Shown here piece after piece: positions 10,279-20,686 of a stretch of 64,000 nt of DNA. Source of the stretch: Aliivibrio sp. EL58 (lineage in GTDB: Bacteria > Pseudomonadota > Gammaproteobacteria > Enterobacterales > Vibrionaceae); assembly GCF_900312675.1 (NCBI RefSeq), contig NZ_OMPC01000009.1, forward strand, positions 1-64,000, in the 5' to 3' direction. The notes below the pieces were generated by a model. That model was not told the origin of the DNA. It saw only the letters and a list, made by a program, of their open reading frames with translations, and made no database searches. Position numbers and translations under genes: made by a program. Each line of letters opens with the position of its first letter. Position 1 is the first letter of the stretch.

Positions 10279-10562
10279 TATTCACTCTCTTTTCTTGCTG
10301 CTTTATCTTTTTTATATTTTTCAAGCAAATTTTCTGGTGGTGGCGGAAGTTGTAAAAAGAAACCTTCATTTTTAATTGATGTCTTTACTGTTTCTACATC
10401 AACTGAAGCTAGCGTTCTTCCTGCTAAGTTTACTACCATTACCATGGTTGGCGTTCCAAACATCGCCATCAGTTCTTTAGGAACTGGTGTAAAGTCATCT
10501 TTTTTCTCTATATAAAGATAAGCACCTTGTTTTTTGGTACTTTTATAAACTGAACAGAACAT
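10278..10562 (-). CDS. ycgL: YcgL domain protein
   Basis: Small conserved gamma-proteobacterial protein of unclear function, commonly next to minCDE and rnd. The start is placed at [11 protein letters not shown] because it aligns with the family and has AGG eight bases upstream; a longer frame exists upstream but adds 13 unconserved residues. Seen: [19 protein letters not shown] at the N-terminus and [17 protein letters not shown] near the end, both hallmarks of the family. 94 residues. Overlaps mltB by one base and is divergent from minC. Confidence 0.9.
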   Translation of the reverse strand: MFCSVYKSTKKQGAYLYIEKKDDFTPVPKELMAMFGTPTMVMVVNLAGRTLASVDVETVKTSIKNEGFFLQLPPPPENLLEKYKKDKAARKESE

Positions 10563-10745
10563 TTTATAACCTATTTTGAAAAGGGTTGATCTTGCTCTCA
10601 ACTTCTAACATGTAAACAATGTCTATTTGATGAGAGCCTTACTAAAAAGTACACTTAAGACAAGAAGATAACTTGCTGTGCAGTCAAACTGACTATAACA
10701 TGGTATCAGATTTGTGGTATTAAATTTATCAAGATACAGAATAGT

Positions 10746-11411
10746 ATGACAAAAACAGCCGATTTAAAGGGCAGTAATTTCACCCTTTCAGTATTACATT
10801 TACCTAATGATGACGTACATCAGGCATTAGCTATGCTTGAAGAAAAAGTGGCAAAAGCGCCTTCTTTTTTTGCTTCTGCGCCTGTTGTTGTAAACATTGA
10901 AAATGTATCAAATGAAATTAACTTTGTTGAGCTAAAATCTGGTGTCGAACGCACTGGTATGATCCCTGTCGGGATCACTGGCTGCAAAGATAAAGAAAAA
11001 CAAGCTCAGGCCACTGCAGCAGGGTTTGCTGTTATGACCTCATTTACACCTCAACAAGTAACACAAAAAGCCAATATGCAACCAACGAAAGTGGTTAGAA
11101 CCCCTATTCGTTCTGGTCAGCAAGTGTATGCAAAAGATGCCGACCTTGTGATATTAAATCACGTAAGCCCAGGCGCTGAGGTCATTGCTGATGGCAGTAT
11201 ACATATACATGGAACCTTGCGAGGCAGAGCAATTGCTGGTGCGAGTGGCCAAACAGAAGCAAAAGTTTTCTGTAAGAATTTACAAGCTGAACTGATTTCC
11301 ATTGCGGGTAATTATTGGTTAAGCGACCAAATTGACAAAGAGTATTGGCATCAAAATGTCATGATCACTATGGTTGAAGACCGTATTCAGATCGATACCC
11401 TAACGTTATAG
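10746..11411 (+). CDS. minC: Septum site-determining protein MinC
   Basis: FtsZ polymerisation inhibitor of the Min system; with MinD it blocks division at the poles. Seen: N-terminal MinC_N domain (about residues 1-100), a linker, and the C-terminal beta-helix domain with [39 protein letters not shown] and [13 protein letters not shown]. 221 residues, normal length. First gene of minCDE; minD follows after 24 bases. Confidence 0.97.
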   Translation: MTKTADLKGSNFTLSVLHLPNDDVHQALAMLEEKVAKAPSFFASAPVVVNIENVSNEINFVELKSGVERTGMIPVGITGCKDKEKQAQATAAGFAVMTSFTPQQVTQKANMQPTKVVRTPIRSGQQVYAKDADLVILNHVSPGAEVIADGSIHIHGTLRGRAIAGASGQTEAKVFCKNLQAELISIAGNYWLSDQIDKEYWHQNVMITMVEDRIQIDTLTL

Positions 11412-11435
11412 CACAACATAAAAGGAATAATAAAA

Positions 11436-12248
11436 ATGGCACGTATTGTCGTTGTGACTTCAGGCAAGGGCGGTGTAGGTAAAACTACGTCGAGTTCTGC
11501 TATTGCATCAGGTCTTGCGCTGGCTGGCAAGAAAACAGCAGTTATCGATTTTGATATAGGCTTACGTAACCTTGATTTAATCATGGGTTGTGAACGTCGT
11601 GTAGTTTACGATTTTGTAAACGTGATTAATGGCGAAGCCACTCTAAATCAAGCACTAATCAAAGATAAGCGCGTAGGTAACTTGTTTATCCTACCGGCTT
11701 CTCAAACTCGCGATAAAGACGCACTAACCAAAGAAGGTGTACGCCGAGTTCTTGATGACCTTATTGAAATGAATTTTGACTTCATTATTTGTGACTCTCC
11801 TGCGGGTATCGAAGCTGGTGCATTAATGGCACTATACTTTGCTGATGAGGCAATTATTACGACGAACCCTGAAGTTTCTTCAGTTCGAGATTCAGACCGA
11901 ATTCTAGGGATTTTAGATTCTAAATCACGTCGTTCAGAAGAGTCATTAGAACCAGTTAAGCAACATTTACTACTTACTCGTTATTGCCCTGCTCGTGTAA
12001 ATCAAGGCGAAATGTTAAGCGTAGAAGATGTTGAAGAAATCTTGAATATTCCACTATTGGGAGTTATTCCAGAGAGTCAATCAGTACTAAATGCATCTAA
12101 CAAAGGTGTTCCAGTAATTTTTGACGAAGAATCAAACGCAGGCTCTGCATACCAAGATGCAGTAGACCGTCTGTTAGGCAAGGAAGTTTCATTCCGCTTC
12201 TTAGAAGAAGAGAAGAAAGGTATCTTTAAACGACTATTTGGAGGTTAA
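11436..12248 (+). CDS. minD: Septum site-determining ATPase MinD
   Basis: Membrane-associated ATPase that recruits MinC and oscillates with MinE. Seen: deviant Walker [12 protein letters not shown] (residues 10-20), [10 protein letters not shown], the Walker B/CDSPAGIE block, and a C-terminal amphipathic membrane-targeting sequence ([11 protein letters not shown]). The Shine-Dalgarno AAAGGA precedes the ATG. 270 residues. Confidence 0.98.
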   Translation: MARIVVVTSGKGGVGKTTSSSAIASGLALAGKKTAVIDFDIGLRNLDLIMGCERRVVYDFVNVINGEATLNQALIKDKRVGNLFILPASQTRDKDALTKEGVRRVLDDLIEMNFDFIICDSPAGIEAGALMALYFADEAIITTNPEVSSVRDSDRILGILDSKSRRSEESLEPVKQHLLLTRYCPARVNQGEMLSVEDVEEILNIPLLGVIPESQSVLNASNKGVPVIFDEESNAGSAYQDAVDRLLGKEVSFRFLEEEKKGIFKRLFGG

Positions 12249-12250
12249 GC

Positions 12251-12511
12251 ATGGCATTGCTTGAGTTTTTTAGACCACAGAAAAAAGCCACTGCTAACAT
12301 AGCTAAGGAAAGGCTACAGATCATCGTTGCAGAACGTCGCAATGGCGGTCCTGCTCCTTCATATTTACCACAGCTAAAAGAAGATATTCTTAAAGTGATC
12401 AGTAAATATGTAAACGTAAGTCCTGAAATGGTAACCGTGTCTCTTGAACAAAAAGAAGAAGACCTATCAGTTTTAGAACTAAACGTGACGCTTCCAGAAG
12501 ACGACCATTAA
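12251..12511 (+). CDS. minE: Cell division topological specificity factor MinE
   Basis: Stimulates MinD ATPase and restricts MinCD to the poles. Seen: [23 protein letters not shown] at the N-terminus, where the membrane-binding and MinD-contact (anti-MinCD) helix lies, then the dimerising topological specificity domain. 86 residues. Its ribosome binding site GGAGG is embedded in the final Gly-Gly codons of minD, two bases separating the genes, so translation is probably coupled. Confidence 0.98.
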   Translation: MALLEFFRPQKKATANIAKERLQIIVAERRNGGPAPSYLPQLKEDILKVISKYVNVSPEMVTVSLEQKEEDLSVLELNVTLPEDDH

Positions 12512-12543
12512 TCTTTAGGTTAAACACTGCGCTTATAATATTA

Positions 12544-12573
12544 AAAAAGGTGACTATTAATAGTCACCTTTTT
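12544..12573. terminator. Bidirectional terminator between minE and rnd
   Basis: Near-perfect 30-bp palindrome AAAAAGGTGACTA / TAGTCACCTTTTT with A-run and T-run on the two sides, suited to ending both minCDE (+) and rnd (-). Confidence 0.92.
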
Positions 12574-12627
12574 AGTAAGCAAGCAATAATACCAATTCAA
12601 GTAATTACCTAATTAATTACATTGATA

Positions 12628-13749
12628 TTACTTTTCAAGCACAGACATAAATCGAGCTTCTAATAAGTCACCACGCCAACCGTTTAATGTTTCCGGTTTG
12701 AATTCTGGCGCAGAATTTTTCTTCCACTTCCAAGAAAGTAACTGATTTAACTGCTTTTTAGACGACAGAAATTCAGGCATTAATCCAGACTGATCTGAAG
12801 CTAATTTCACTTCATCTTTCAACAGCTTAAAAATCTGCTTATAGCCTGGGTAATCCATTAATCGAGAGATCTCTTTTGGGTATTCTGCTGGATCTAAATC
12901 ATCCGCTAAATAAGTAAAGCGTAACAGCTTACCACCATGACGTTGAACTTCTCTTGGGTCAAAACCCTCTTTTAGCATTTGCTCTTTGCTGCGCAAACCA
13001 AAACGCGCTAACTTCCATAAACTTAATTCATGAACAACAAAGTTAACCGCTAAATCACGCTTTCTAGCTTCTTCTAAACGCCATTTCGCGGCCATTTTCA
13101 ATATTGCTAATTGCTTAGGGTTTAATTGCCATGCATTTTTAATATCTAAATACGCTTTCTCAGCATCTGGCTGCTTTTCACGTTTTTTTACCGCTAATTC
13201 AGATTCTTCATAGGCTGCTGCTTCCCACTGTGTTTCTGCTAATTCTGCTTTTAGCTTTTCAAACATAGGCAGTAAGTAATGCACATCTGCTGCGGCATAG
13301 TTAAGCTGTTTTTCAGACAATGGACGCGCCATCCAATCTGTTCGAGCCTCACCTTTATCTAGATCTACACCTAAATAATCCGACACCAATTTCGCAAAGC
13401 CCGTGGATAAACCATAACCCAAGAATGCAGCCATAATTTGAGTGTCTATCATCGGCGTAGGCATACAACCTGCGTAGTGTTGGAACACTTCTAAATCTTC
13501 ACCACAAGCATGAAGTACCTTAGTGACTGATTCATTTTTTAATAAATCCCAAAGCGGAGTTAAATCATCTATTTCAACCGGATCAACCAATGCTAACGTT
13601 TCACCATCAAACATTTGAATCAAACCTAAACGTGCATATAACGTTCTTGTGCGTACAAATTCAGTATCTAACATTAGAAATGGTTTATGACTTGCTTGCT
13701 GACAGATCTCAGCTAAACGTTGACTCTGTTTAACGATTTCAAATTCCAC
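12628..13749 (-). CDS. rnd: Ribonuclease D
   Basis: 3'-5' exoribonuclease that trims tRNA and other stable-RNA 3' ends. Seen: DEDD exonuclease domain with DTEFVR (residues 28-33), the GEDLEVF block and YAAADVHYLL near 170-180, followed by an HRDC domain (about 208-290). 373 residues. The start is GTG with AAGGAA five bases upstream. Immediately upstream of the Shine-Dalgarno there is a U6 tract and farther up a 12-bp dyad, an arrangement reminiscent of the U-rich translation-enhancing leader described for E. coli rnd. Confidence 0.95.
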   Translation of the reverse strand: MEFEIVKQSQRLAEICQQASHKPFLMLDTEFVRTRTLYARLGLIQMFDGETLALVDPVEIDDLTPLWDLLKNESVTKVLHACGEDLEVFQHYAGCMPTPMIDTQIMAAFLGYGLSTGFAKLVSDYLGVDLDKGEARTDWMARPLSEKQLNYAAADVHYLLPMFEKLKAELAETQWEAAAYEESELAVKKREKQPDAEKAYLDIKNAWQLNPKQLAILKMAAKWRLEEARKRDLAVNFVVHELSLWKLARFGLRSKEQMLKEGFDPREVQRHGGKLLRFTYLADDLDPAEYPKEISRLMDYPGYKQIFKLLKDEVKLASDQSGLMPEFLSSKKQLNQLLSWKWKKNSAPEFKPETLNGWRGDLLEARFMSVLEK

Positions 13750-13759
13750 AGTTCTTCCT

Positions 13760-13813
13760 TAAAAAATCGGTAAGGCAAGATAGCTTAACCTCAATAAAAA
13801 CTAAGCTATCTTG
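13760..13813 (-). promoter_or_regulatory. rnd leader: U-run and 12-bp dyad
   Basis: On the minus strand CAAGATAGCTTA (complement of 13802-13813) and TAAGCTATCTTG (13776-13787) can pair around a 14-nt U-rich loop, and a TTTTTT tract (13761-13766) directly precedes the AAGGAA Shine-Dalgarno of rnd. E. coli rnd is known to need a U-rich tract upstream of its ribosome site for translation; equivalence here is inference. Confidence 0.5.
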
Positions 13814-13840
13814 TCTCTATTATTTATATTTATTATAAAA

Positions 13841-13868
13841 ATAATGCCAGCGATTAAGCTGGCATTAT
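13841..13868 (-). terminator. Terminator after fadD
   Basis: ATAATGCCAG pairs with CTGGCATTAT around an 8-nt loop; on the minus strand it is followed by TTTT, 24 bases past the fadD stop. Confidence 0.88.
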
Positions 13869-13891
13869 CGTGTTTTTACATTGTAACCAAA

Positions 13892-15574
13892 TTACGCGTT
13901 TTCTTCTGCTTTATATTCATCTCGCAGTTCACGACGCAAAATTTTACCTACGTTTGTTTTTGGAAGATCGTCTCTAAACTCAACAATACGTGGGATTTTA
14001 TAACCAGTTAAATGCTTGCGGCAGTGAGCAATAAGTTCATCTTTAGTAAGGCTAGGATCGCGCTTAACAACACAAATACGAACCACTTCACCCGATGTTG
14101 GATGAGGTTTACCAACAGCTGCAACTTCTAACACTTTCCCATGAAGCGCAACTACATCTTCAATCTCATTTGGATACACGTTAAAACCTGAAACTAAGAT
14201 CATGTCTTTTTTACGGTCAACAATGTGTAGGAAGCCTTCATCATCAAATTTAACGATATCACCAGTGCTTACCCAACCATCATCAGTGATCATATCTTTC
14301 GTTGCTTCAGCACGGTTCCAATAGCCTTTCATCACTTGAGGACCACGGACTTGAAGCTCACCAATTTGATCATTAGCAACGACATTGCCCTCTTCATCAA
14401 CCATACGAACTTCAGTTGATGGGACAGGTAAACCAATAGACCCATTGTATGAGGTTAGGTTATGTGGATAAGCTGCAACCAATGGAGAACACTCTGTTAA
14501 GCCATAGCCTTCCAGTAAGTAACAACCTGTATGTTGCTGCCATTTTTCAGCAACTGCACGTTGCACAGCCATACCACCACCTACAGATAAGCGAAGATTG
14601 CTAAAATCTAACTCATGGAAATCTTCATTGTTTACTAACGCATTAAAGAGTGTATTAACCCCTGTAATTGCCGTAAATGGATATTTTTGCAGTTCTTTTA
14701 TAAAACCAGGAATATCACGGGGGTTAGTAATAAGTAAGTTGCGACCACCCATTTCAACAAATAGTAAGCAGTTTACGGTTAATGCAAAGACATGATACAG
14801 AGGCAATGCGGTAACAATAAGCTCGCGACCTTCTGTCAACACAGGACCGTAAGCCCCTTTTGCCTGCATTACGTTAGCAATCATATTACGATGAGTCAGC
14901 ATTGCGCCTTTTGCTACGCCTGTAGTACCACCAGTGTATTGTAGGAAGGCTAAGTCCTGACTATCAATAAATGGCTTGATATATTGCATTCTACGGCCTT
15001 TACGCAATGCATTACGCATAGAAGTCGCATGAGGAAGATCGTACTTTGGTACCATTTTCTTCACGTACTTAACAACGAAGTTTACAATAGTGCCTTTCGC
15101 ACGAGGTAATTGCTCACCTAGATTCGTTAAGATCACGTGTTTAACTGGCGTATTATCTACCACTTCTTCTAGCGTACTAGCAAAGTTTGAAACAATCACG
15201 ATTGCCGCCGCACCAGAATCATTCAACTGATGCTCTAATTCACGTGGTGTATAAAGTGGATTAACGTTTACCGCTACCATACCTGCACGTAATACACCAA
15301 ACAACGCAATAGGATATTGCAATAAGTTCGGCATCATTAAAGCAACTCGGTCGCCTTTTTTCAGTTTAAGTTCATTTTGTAAGTAAGCAGCGAAAGCACG
15401 ACTGCGCTCTTCTAACTTACGAAATGTCATTACTGAACCCATATTGATAAATGCAGGCTGATCGGCATATTTATGAACCGATTGCTCAAACATATCAACC
15501 AATGAACTGTATTGGTCTGGGTTTATTTCTGCTGGTACGTCTTCTGGGTAACGTGAAAGCCAAACTTTATCCAC
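13892..15574 (-). CDS. fadD: Long-chain fatty acid-CoA ligase
   Basis: Activates imported long-chain fatty acids to acyl-CoA via an acyl-adenylate at the inner membrane, feeding beta-oxidation. Seen: AMP-binding P-loop [18 protein letters not shown] (about residues 211-228), the YGLTECSP motif (about 360), [19 protein letters not shown], and the C-terminal [10 protein letters not shown] with the catalytic-Lys region near [12 protein letters not shown]. 560 residues, close to E. coli FadD. GTG start with GGAG six bases upstream. A CRP-like palindrome lies about 55 bp upstream of the start. Confidence 0.96.
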   Translation of the reverse strand: MDKVWLSRYPEDVPAEINPDQYSSLVDMFEQSVHKYADQPAFINMGSVMTFRKLEERSRAFAAYLQNELKLKKGDRVALMMPNLLQYPIALFGVLRAGMVAVNVNPLYTPRELEHQLNDSGAAAIVIVSNFASTLEEVVDNTPVKHVILTNLGEQLPRAKGTIVNFVVKYVKKMVPKYDLPHATSMRNALRKGRRMQYIKPFIDSQDLAFLQYTGGTTGVAKGAMLTHRNMIANVMQAKGAYGPVLTEGRELIVTALPLYHVFALTVNCLLFVEMGGRNLLITNPRDIPGFIKELQKYPFTAITGVNTLFNALVNNEDFHELDFSNLRLSVGGGMAVQRAVAEKWQQHTGCYLLEGYGLTECSPLVAAYPHNLTSYNGSIGLPVPSTEVRMVDEEGNVVANDQIGELQVRGPQVMKGYWNRAEATKDMITDDGWVSTGDIVKFDDEGFLHIVDRKKDMILVSGFNVYPNEIEDVVALHGKVLEVAAVGKPHPTSGEVVRICVVKRDPSLTKDELIAHCRKHLTGYKIPRIVEFRDDLPKTNVGKILRRELRDEYKAEENA

Positions 15575-15629
15575 GCTTTTCTCCTATTCTATATACGATT
15601 CATTGCTCTTTTAGCAATAACTCAATAAC

Positions 15630-15645
15630 AGTGATCAGTATCACT
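15630..15645. promoter_or_regulatory. CRP-like site upstream of fadD
   Basis: AGTGA-TCAGTA-TCACT is a symmetric 5-6-5 arrangement matching TGTGA-N6-TCACA at four of five bases in each half. Position 56-71 bases upstream of the fadD GTG suits an activator site. fad genes are cAMP-CRP dependent in enteric bacteria; binding here is inferred. Confidence 0.5.
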
Positions 15646-15758
15646 TTTGATGAGTAGACTATTTACTCTACAATTATAGTCAACTATTTTTATTATCAAT
15701 TATTTATTCGTTGCTTATTTGACCATAAACATGGCTTTTTTTTAAATATGTGAAGCAG

Positions 15759-16628
15759 TTATGTGGTTATTTTGTTAACCAGAACACCAATATAATAGCT
15801 CACTTGATCTGGGTGCTCTAAATGGCAGTGGTGACCACCCTCTATTTTAAAACATTCAAAATTGGAAATATGACGATATCGATGGGTTTTCTGCTTTAAA
15901 TGCCCATAACCTTCACTGCCAATAACAGCAACAACTGGGCATTCAATCTTCGAAAGTAACGATAAAGCATGAGCTTCACTCATTCGATAGAGAGAATCAC
16001 ATTTCACTTTCGCATCAGTTGTCCATTGCACATGTTCAGATGATGTTGTTAATGAACGAGTGACCATTGGTTCTATTAGTAACTCAGGTAATTGATTCAC
16101 TTTTGATCGCAACTCAATCGCCGCTTGCTTATCTTTTAATGTTCGTTGAGGCTTATTCCGATAGCGTTGGCGACTTAGGATCCCTTGGCGTAACCGTTCA
16201 GTGATCTTATCTTCTTCTTCACTCAATGGGCCTAATGCTTCAATCATCATAAGTGCGGACACTTTTTCAGGAAAAACAGCACAATAAGCACTCGCAATTA
16301 AAGCGCCTAGTGAATGCCCAACTAATACTACATTTTCTAATTTTGTTTGAAGTATTATCTGATGAAGATCGTCAATATAGTCAAAGAAGTGATAAAAATT
16401 ATCATCCCCTTTATGGCTTGATAACCCGTGACCAAACCAATCTATCGCAATTAAATGATGAAATGGGTGATGCTTTTTGTAAGCTTCCATCGTTGTTTTA
16501 AACGTGGCCGCATTATCTTGCCAACCATGTAAAAATAATATCGTTTGATGGATCTCTTTTGGTTTAATTTCCATCACGGCTACTGTGCCATGGTGAAGGT
16601 CAATACTTAATTGTTGAAATAAACTCAT
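15759..16628 (-). CDS. Alpha/beta hydrolase
   Basis: Alpha/beta-hydrolase fold protein of unknown substrate. Seen: oxyanion region LHGWQDN (about residue 33-39), the IDWFGHGLSSH strand-loop, the nucleophile elbow VGHSLGALIAS (Ser about residue 105), and a C-terminal EGGHHCHLEHPDQV carrying the probable catalytic His. 289 residues, no signal peptide. It follows slp by five bases on the same strand and is probably co-transcribed with it. It could be an esterase, lipase-like or C-C hydrolase; the sequence does not decide. Confidence 0.8.
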   Translation of the reverse strand: MSLFQQLSIDLHHGTVAVMEIKPKEIHQTILFLHGWQDNAATFKTTMEAYKKHHPFHHLIAIDWFGHGLSSHKGDDNFYHFFDYIDDLHQIILQTKLENVVLVGHSLGALIASAYCAVFPEKVSALMMIEALGPLSEEEDKITERLRQGILSRQRYRNKPQRTLKDKQAAIELRSKVNQLPELLIEPMVTRSLTTSSEHVQWTTDAKVKCDSLYRMSEAHALSLLSKIECPVVAVIGSEGYGHLKQKTHRYRHISNFECFKIEGGHHCHLEHPDQVSYYIGVLVNKITT

Positions 16629-16633
16629 ACTGG

Positions 16634-17182
16634 TTATTTTACTTCCTGTACGACTTTCCCACGTCGGCTTTCAATACTGCGCTGATGTAAACATCGACTG
16701 CCAGTACACGGCATATAGCTCATATTGAAATCATTGGTCACGACGTATTCTTGCACTTGCCATAAATGAATAGCAGTACCCGTTATAACAGGAAAAGAGT
16801 AAAGAAAATCACCGACATTGGCCTTTTCAATTCCATTTGATTGCCCTAAGACCGTAATTAATCGACCTTTTGCATAAGTCACCGGATCGATAAACCCATC
16901 AAAATATACCACAAATCGGCCATTAGGCTCTTGAGCTATATCTGGTTTTCCAGCAGAAGAAATAGGTAGGTTAACCACTTCAATGCGAGTGGTCGTTTTT
17001 AAGTTATCAATACGAGCAACAACCCCACCTAAACGTACTTCGCTTGGTCGGCTATGTTCAGCAGCTGCTGAAAAAGCACTGTATTCAGTAATCACTGCCG
17101 CTTGAGATGATTCTAATTCTGTAGGAAGTGAGCTACAACCTGCAAGTAATAACGCAAATAGAAAGCACAATGTCTGTTTCAT
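16634..17182 (-). CDS. slp: Slp family outer-membrane lipoprotein
   Basis: Outer-membrane lipoprotein of the Slp/YeaY family; enteric Slp is starvation- and acid-induced. Seen: lipoprotein signal MKQTLCFLFALLLAGC with lipobox LLAGC, then a single domain with VRLGGVVARIDN, GRFVVYFDGFIDPVTYAKGRLITVLG and PVITGTAIHLW, which are Slp hallmarks. The ATG at 17182 is preferred over the one at 17197 because AAAGGA sits six bases before it and the signal peptide then has a normal N-region. In many gamma-proteobacteria a yeaY-type gene neighbours tsaB/yoaA, as it does here. Confidence 0.85.
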   Translation of the reverse strand: MKQTLCFLFALLLAGCSSLPTELESSQAAVITEYSAFSAAAEHSRPSEVRLGGVVARIDNLKTTTRIEVVNLPISSAGKPDIAQEPNGRFVVYFDGFIDPVTYAKGRLITVLGQSNGIEKANVGDFLYSFPVITGTAIHLWQVQEYVVTNDFNMSYMPCTGSRCLHQRSIESRRGKVVQEVK

Positions 17183-17205
17183 ATTAATCCTTTTCATAAC
17201 TGAAG

Positions 17206-17520
17206 CTAGATATAGAGATCGACACCGACGAGCTGAGCAAGTTCCTCTCTACGCTTTTGCAGCATAATATCCATATACTCTTCCATTGCTTTACGATTCC
17301 CCCCTTCAGGCAAATCGTATTGCAATCGAGAGTTAGCATACTCTGAAGCATTAAGCTGCTTTACTTGATTAGTAACTGCTGTAGCCACTTTGGACGGCTG
17401 AGCAACCATGGCTTTACTGCCATTAGCTTTCTTAACCTGATTATTCTTTCCAACGGCTTGCTGCTTTTGTACTTTCTGATTCTGTACTAATGCAGGCGGT
17501 AGCCCATGAATTGATACCAT
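17206..17520 (-). CDS. Conserved small protein of unknown function
   Basis: 104 residues, not recognised. The N-terminal half (to about residue 60) is low-complexity, rich in Gln, Lys, Asn, Val and Ala; the C-terminal half is more ordered, with YANSRLQYDLPEGGNRKAMEEY and a probable helix MLQKRREELAQLVGVD. No signal peptide or membrane segment. AAAGG lies before the ATG. It lies between tsaB and slp on the same strand, 23 bases from slp and 56 from tsaB, so it is probably part of the same transcript. Confidence 0.65.
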   Translation of the reverse strand: MVSIHGLPPALVQNQKVQKQQAVGKNNQVKKANGSKAMVAQPSKVATAVTNQVKQLNASEYANSRLQYDLPEGGNRKAMEEYMDIMLQKRREELAQLVGVDLYI

Positions 17521-17576
17521 AGTGACCTTTCTTAATTGATTAATAAACGGAACTCATCACTCCGCTAATTTAAAAA

Positions 17577-18278
17577 TTATTCACGACCTGGTAGCTTTTT
17601 CCAAGTAACCGTATCACGAACATAAACAGGGGCAGATTCTTCTGCTGGCAACGCCAATCCTTGCTCAAATTTTTGTTGCGCTAAAAACGCGATATCTTCC
17701 GCATCAGGATAAAGTACTTCTGATGCTTTGCGCTCTAATGGTAATTCCACTAACGCTTCCGTATACGCATCCCAGCCGGTACCTACGGTTAACCACTCAC
17801 CTGATTGTTCTGGTAAATACGTTAACAAGGCTTCTGGCTTAAACACAGATTCAGCAACGTTATAAGTCCAGGTTGCATCATCATTACGTTGATACATACC
17901 AAAGTAGACTTCCCCCATGCGAGCATCAATCGCTGCGGCTACTTGCGTCGCCCCATGAACTCGGTAGCCCGCTTGCGCCATTGCTTCTAATGTTGAAATA
18001 CCTATCATAGGTAAATCGGCACCAAATGCTAAACCTTGAGCAATACCAATACCGATACGAACACCAGTAAAGCTACCTGGCCCTTGACCAAATGCAAGAG
18101 CATCTAAATCTTGTAAGCGCACACCCGCTTCTTTTAATACTTCATCGACAAATGGAAGTACTTTAATCGTGTGTTCACGCGGTGCCACTGCACGTCGAGA
18201 ATAGACTTTTCCGTCAGCAATCAGTGTGACAGAACAGTTTTCAGTGGCGGTATCTACCGCTAAAATATTTGCGCTCAT
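17577..18278 (-). CDS. tsaB: tRNA t6A37 biosynthesis protein TsaB
   Basis: Partner of TsaD in the TsaBDE complex that transfers threonylcarbamoyl to A37 of ANN-decoding tRNAs. Seen: ASKHA fold start [30 protein letters not shown], and the family-diagnostic [24 protein letters not shown] (about residues 63-86). 233 residues. It follows yoaA by seven bases. Confidence 0.96.
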   Translation of the reverse strand: MSANILAVDTATENCSVTLIADGKVYSRRAVAPREHTIKVLPFVDEVLKEAGVRLQDLDALAFGQGPGSFTGVRIGIGIAQGLAFGADLPMIGISTLEAMAQAGYRVHGATQVAAAIDARMGEVYFGMYQRNDDATWTYNVAESVFKPEALLTYLPEQSGEWLTVGTGWDAYTEALVELPLERKASEVLYPDAEDIAFLAQQKFEQGLALPAEESAPVYVRDTVTWKKLPGRE

Positions 18279-18285
18279 TAATGCC

Positions 18286-20247
18286 TCAATTTTCTAAAAT
18301 GGCTTCTTGTTTTTCTGATTCATTTTCATTGGTCTGATTGGCTTTTGCCAAAAATTCAGACACATTACGTAAATCTCGTGTGCGCGGTATCGGTGGTAAA
18401 CTTTGCAAGAACGTAGAACCATAAGGTCGAGTGACCAAACGATTATCACAAATAACCAATACCCCTTTATCTTTAGTATCTCGAATAAGACGACCAACAC
18501 CTTGCTTTAAGGTGATCACAGCATCTGGTATTTGTACTTGCGAGAATCCATCACCACCACTCAATTGACAATCTTCAATTCGAGCTTTTAGCAATGGATC
18601 ATCAGGTGCTGTAAAAGGAAGTTTGTCTATGATAACACAGCTTAGCGCGTCACCTCTAACATCGATACCTTCCCAAAAAGCCCCTGTCGCAACCAATAAT
18701 GCATTACCCAGTTCCATAAACTCAGACAATAATTTCTGCTTTGTCGTTTCACCTTGAACTAACACTGGTAAATCGAGAGTTTGTCTAAATTGCTCCGCCA
18801 GATCTCGCATCATTTGGTGCGAAGTACACAAGAAAAAACAACGGCCATTATTTTGTTTAATCACGGGTTGTAATAATTCAACTAACTTATCCGCAATGCC
18901 ATAACTGTTTGGTTCAGGCAAAAAGCGAGGAACACACAGTAATGCTTGGGTTTGATAATCAAACGGGCTCGGCAGAGAAAATTGTTTTGTCGGCTCTAAC
19001 CCTAAGCGTTGTGTAAAATGAGAGAAATCATCATTTACCGCTAACGTTGCAGACGTAAAAATCCAAGCACCTTCTTTATCTGCCACTTGCTCTTTAAATT
19101 TATCAGCCACAGATAATGGCGTAATATTCAAACTAAAATGACGTGGCGTACATTCATACCAATAGGAATAACCACCAATAGTGGTATCACAAACACGCTC
19201 AAGACGGTTCTTCAATAAAGCACAACGATCAAAAGCCGCATCCAATAATTGACTGCGTCCTAGTGCTAGCTTTAATACATCATGAGCTAATTCAAACGCA
19301 TCATTGATTCGAACTATTTCGCGCTGAACCGCTTGTGATTTAATCGCTTCTCGCCAGTTACCCCTAAAATTGGTATCACCTAGAATAATACGAAGATCCA
19401 TCGCGGCACCCGCTAGACGCTCTGCTACTTTTTGTAACTGACGCATGTCTTTCGCTTCAGTGCGATAACCGATCTCTATATCTTTTGCTAATTCAGTTAA
19501 CTGGCGACTAGATAGATTTTGACCAAAATATTGACTCGCAATATCTGGTAACTGATGCGCTTCATCAAAAATAAAAATGTCAGCTTCTGGGATTAATTCA
19601 CCAAACCCTGTTTCTTTAATCGCTAAGTCTGCAAGAAATAGATGATGGTTAACGACCACGACATCTGCATCCATCGCTTTTTTACGTGCTTTAACCACAA
19701 AACACTCATCAAAGCTTGGGCAATCCTTACCTAAACAGTTGTCATTAGTAGAGGTTATTGAAGGAATAATTGGGCTATCTTCTGCAATCGCTGTGCAATC
19801 GCCTAGATCACCCGTTTTGGTTTCAGATGACCAAGCCCGTACTTTAACCAATTGGGTTAATAATTCAGGATCAGCTTGCGGAGTATGGCTTTCTACCAGT
19901 TGTTGATTTAACCGTTCAGGGCATAAATAATTTGAACGCCCTTTTAATAACGCAACTTGGCCATAAAAGCCCAACGACGACGTCATCAAAGGCAGATCAC
20001 GATGAAATAACTGCTCTTGTAAGTTTTTAGAGCCAGTGCTGATAATGGTTTTTTTACCACTCACAAGAGCAGGAGCAAGATAAGCAAAGGTTTTTCCTGT
20101 CCCTGTCCCTGCTTCTACTACAAGTTGTGTACCATTTTTAATAGCATCATGGACCGCATGAGCCATATCAAGCTGAGGTTGACGAGGTTGGAAACCAGGA
20201 ATGGCCTTACCTAACGCGCCTGAAGAAGAAAAAATCTTGGCAATCAT
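18286..20247 (-). CDS. yoaA: ATP-dependent DNA helicase YoaA (DinG family, Fe-S)
   Basis: XPD/DinG-like superfamily 2 helicase; E. coli YoaA is a 5'-3' helicase that works with the HolC clamp-loader subunit in repair of stalled forks. Seen: Walker [16 protein letters not shown] (about residues 42-56), four Fe-S ligand cysteines (YLCPER, then [13 protein letters not shown]), Walker B DEAH (about 228), and motif VI near QGVGRLIRD. 653 residues. The tsaB gene follows directly, the same pairing as in E. coli. Confidence 0.93.
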   Translation of the reverse strand: MIAKIFSSSGALGKAIPGFQPRQPQLDMAHAVHDAIKNGTQLVVEAGTGTGKTFAYLAPALVSGKKTIISTGSKNLQEQLFHRDLPLMTSSLGFYGQVALLKGRSNYLCPERLNQQLVESHTPQADPELLTQLVKVRAWSSETKTGDLGDCTAIAEDSPIIPSITSTNDNCLGKDCPSFDECFVVKARKKAMDADVVVVNHHLFLADLAIKETGFGELIPEADIFIFDEAHQLPDIASQYFGQNLSSRQLTELAKDIEIGYRTEAKDMRQLQKVAERLAGAAMDLRIILGDTNFRGNWREAIKSQAVQREIVRINDAFELAHDVLKLALGRSQLLDAAFDRCALLKNRLERVCDTTIGGYSYWYECTPRHFSLNITPLSVADKFKEQVADKEGAWIFTSATLAVNDDFSHFTQRLGLEPTKQFSLPSPFDYQTQALLCVPRFLPEPNSYGIADKLVELLQPVIKQNNGRCFFLCTSHQMMRDLAEQFRQTLDLPVLVQGETTKQKLLSEFMELGNALLVATGAFWEGIDVRGDALSCVIIDKLPFTAPDDPLLKARIEDCQLSGGDGFSQVQIPDAVITLKQGVGRLIRDTKDKGVLVICDNRLVTRPYGSTFLQSLPPIPRTRDLRNVSEFLAKANQTNENESEKQEAILEN

Positions 20248-20332
20248 ATCAACCTACATTCATCGTGATTATAAAATAGGAAGTGATTATGCCAAGATTT
20301 TCGAAGAAACTAAACGTTAAGTTTCTTGAGAA

Positions 20333-20521
20333 TTATTTATTAAGGTATCGATTTAACCAAGGACTTTGAATAGGGGAACTCAGTTCTTTTGCTGCTGTCA
20401 TTGGGGATGTATGATTTTCGAATAGTCCCAATAACTTACCATCATCAATATCATCTAAAGATGTTTTCATAATTGATGCTACACGTTCTTTATAAAGTTT
20501 ACTTGCTAACATTTTATCCAT
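20333..20521 (-). CDS. Small protein of unknown function (62 aa)
   Basis: Soluble, largely helical-looking 62-residue protein, not recognised. AAAGGCG precedes the ATG at a normal distance, and codon use is like that of its neighbours, which supports a real gene. Features: basic N-terminal helix (LASKLYKERVASIMKTS), an acidic DDIDDGK turn, and a C-terminal SPWLNRYLNK. It stands alone, downstream of the divergent purU promoter region and 85 bases upstream of yoaA. Confidence 0.5.
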   Translation of the reverse strand: MDKMLASKLYKERVASIMKTSLDDIDDGKLLGLFENHTSPMTAAKELSSPIQSPWLNRYLNK

Positions 20522-20686
20522 AACGGTCGCCTTTAAAAGAGAGCACGTATTCCTGTGCTATTTATAATTTAATTTTATTTCTGAATGAAAAACGCTTTAC
20601 GATTCATTCAATTGTAGGTACAAACAAGAGGTACGCTTTATATATATCAAATTTAAATAGAACACTTTGTGATCACGAGAGATAAA

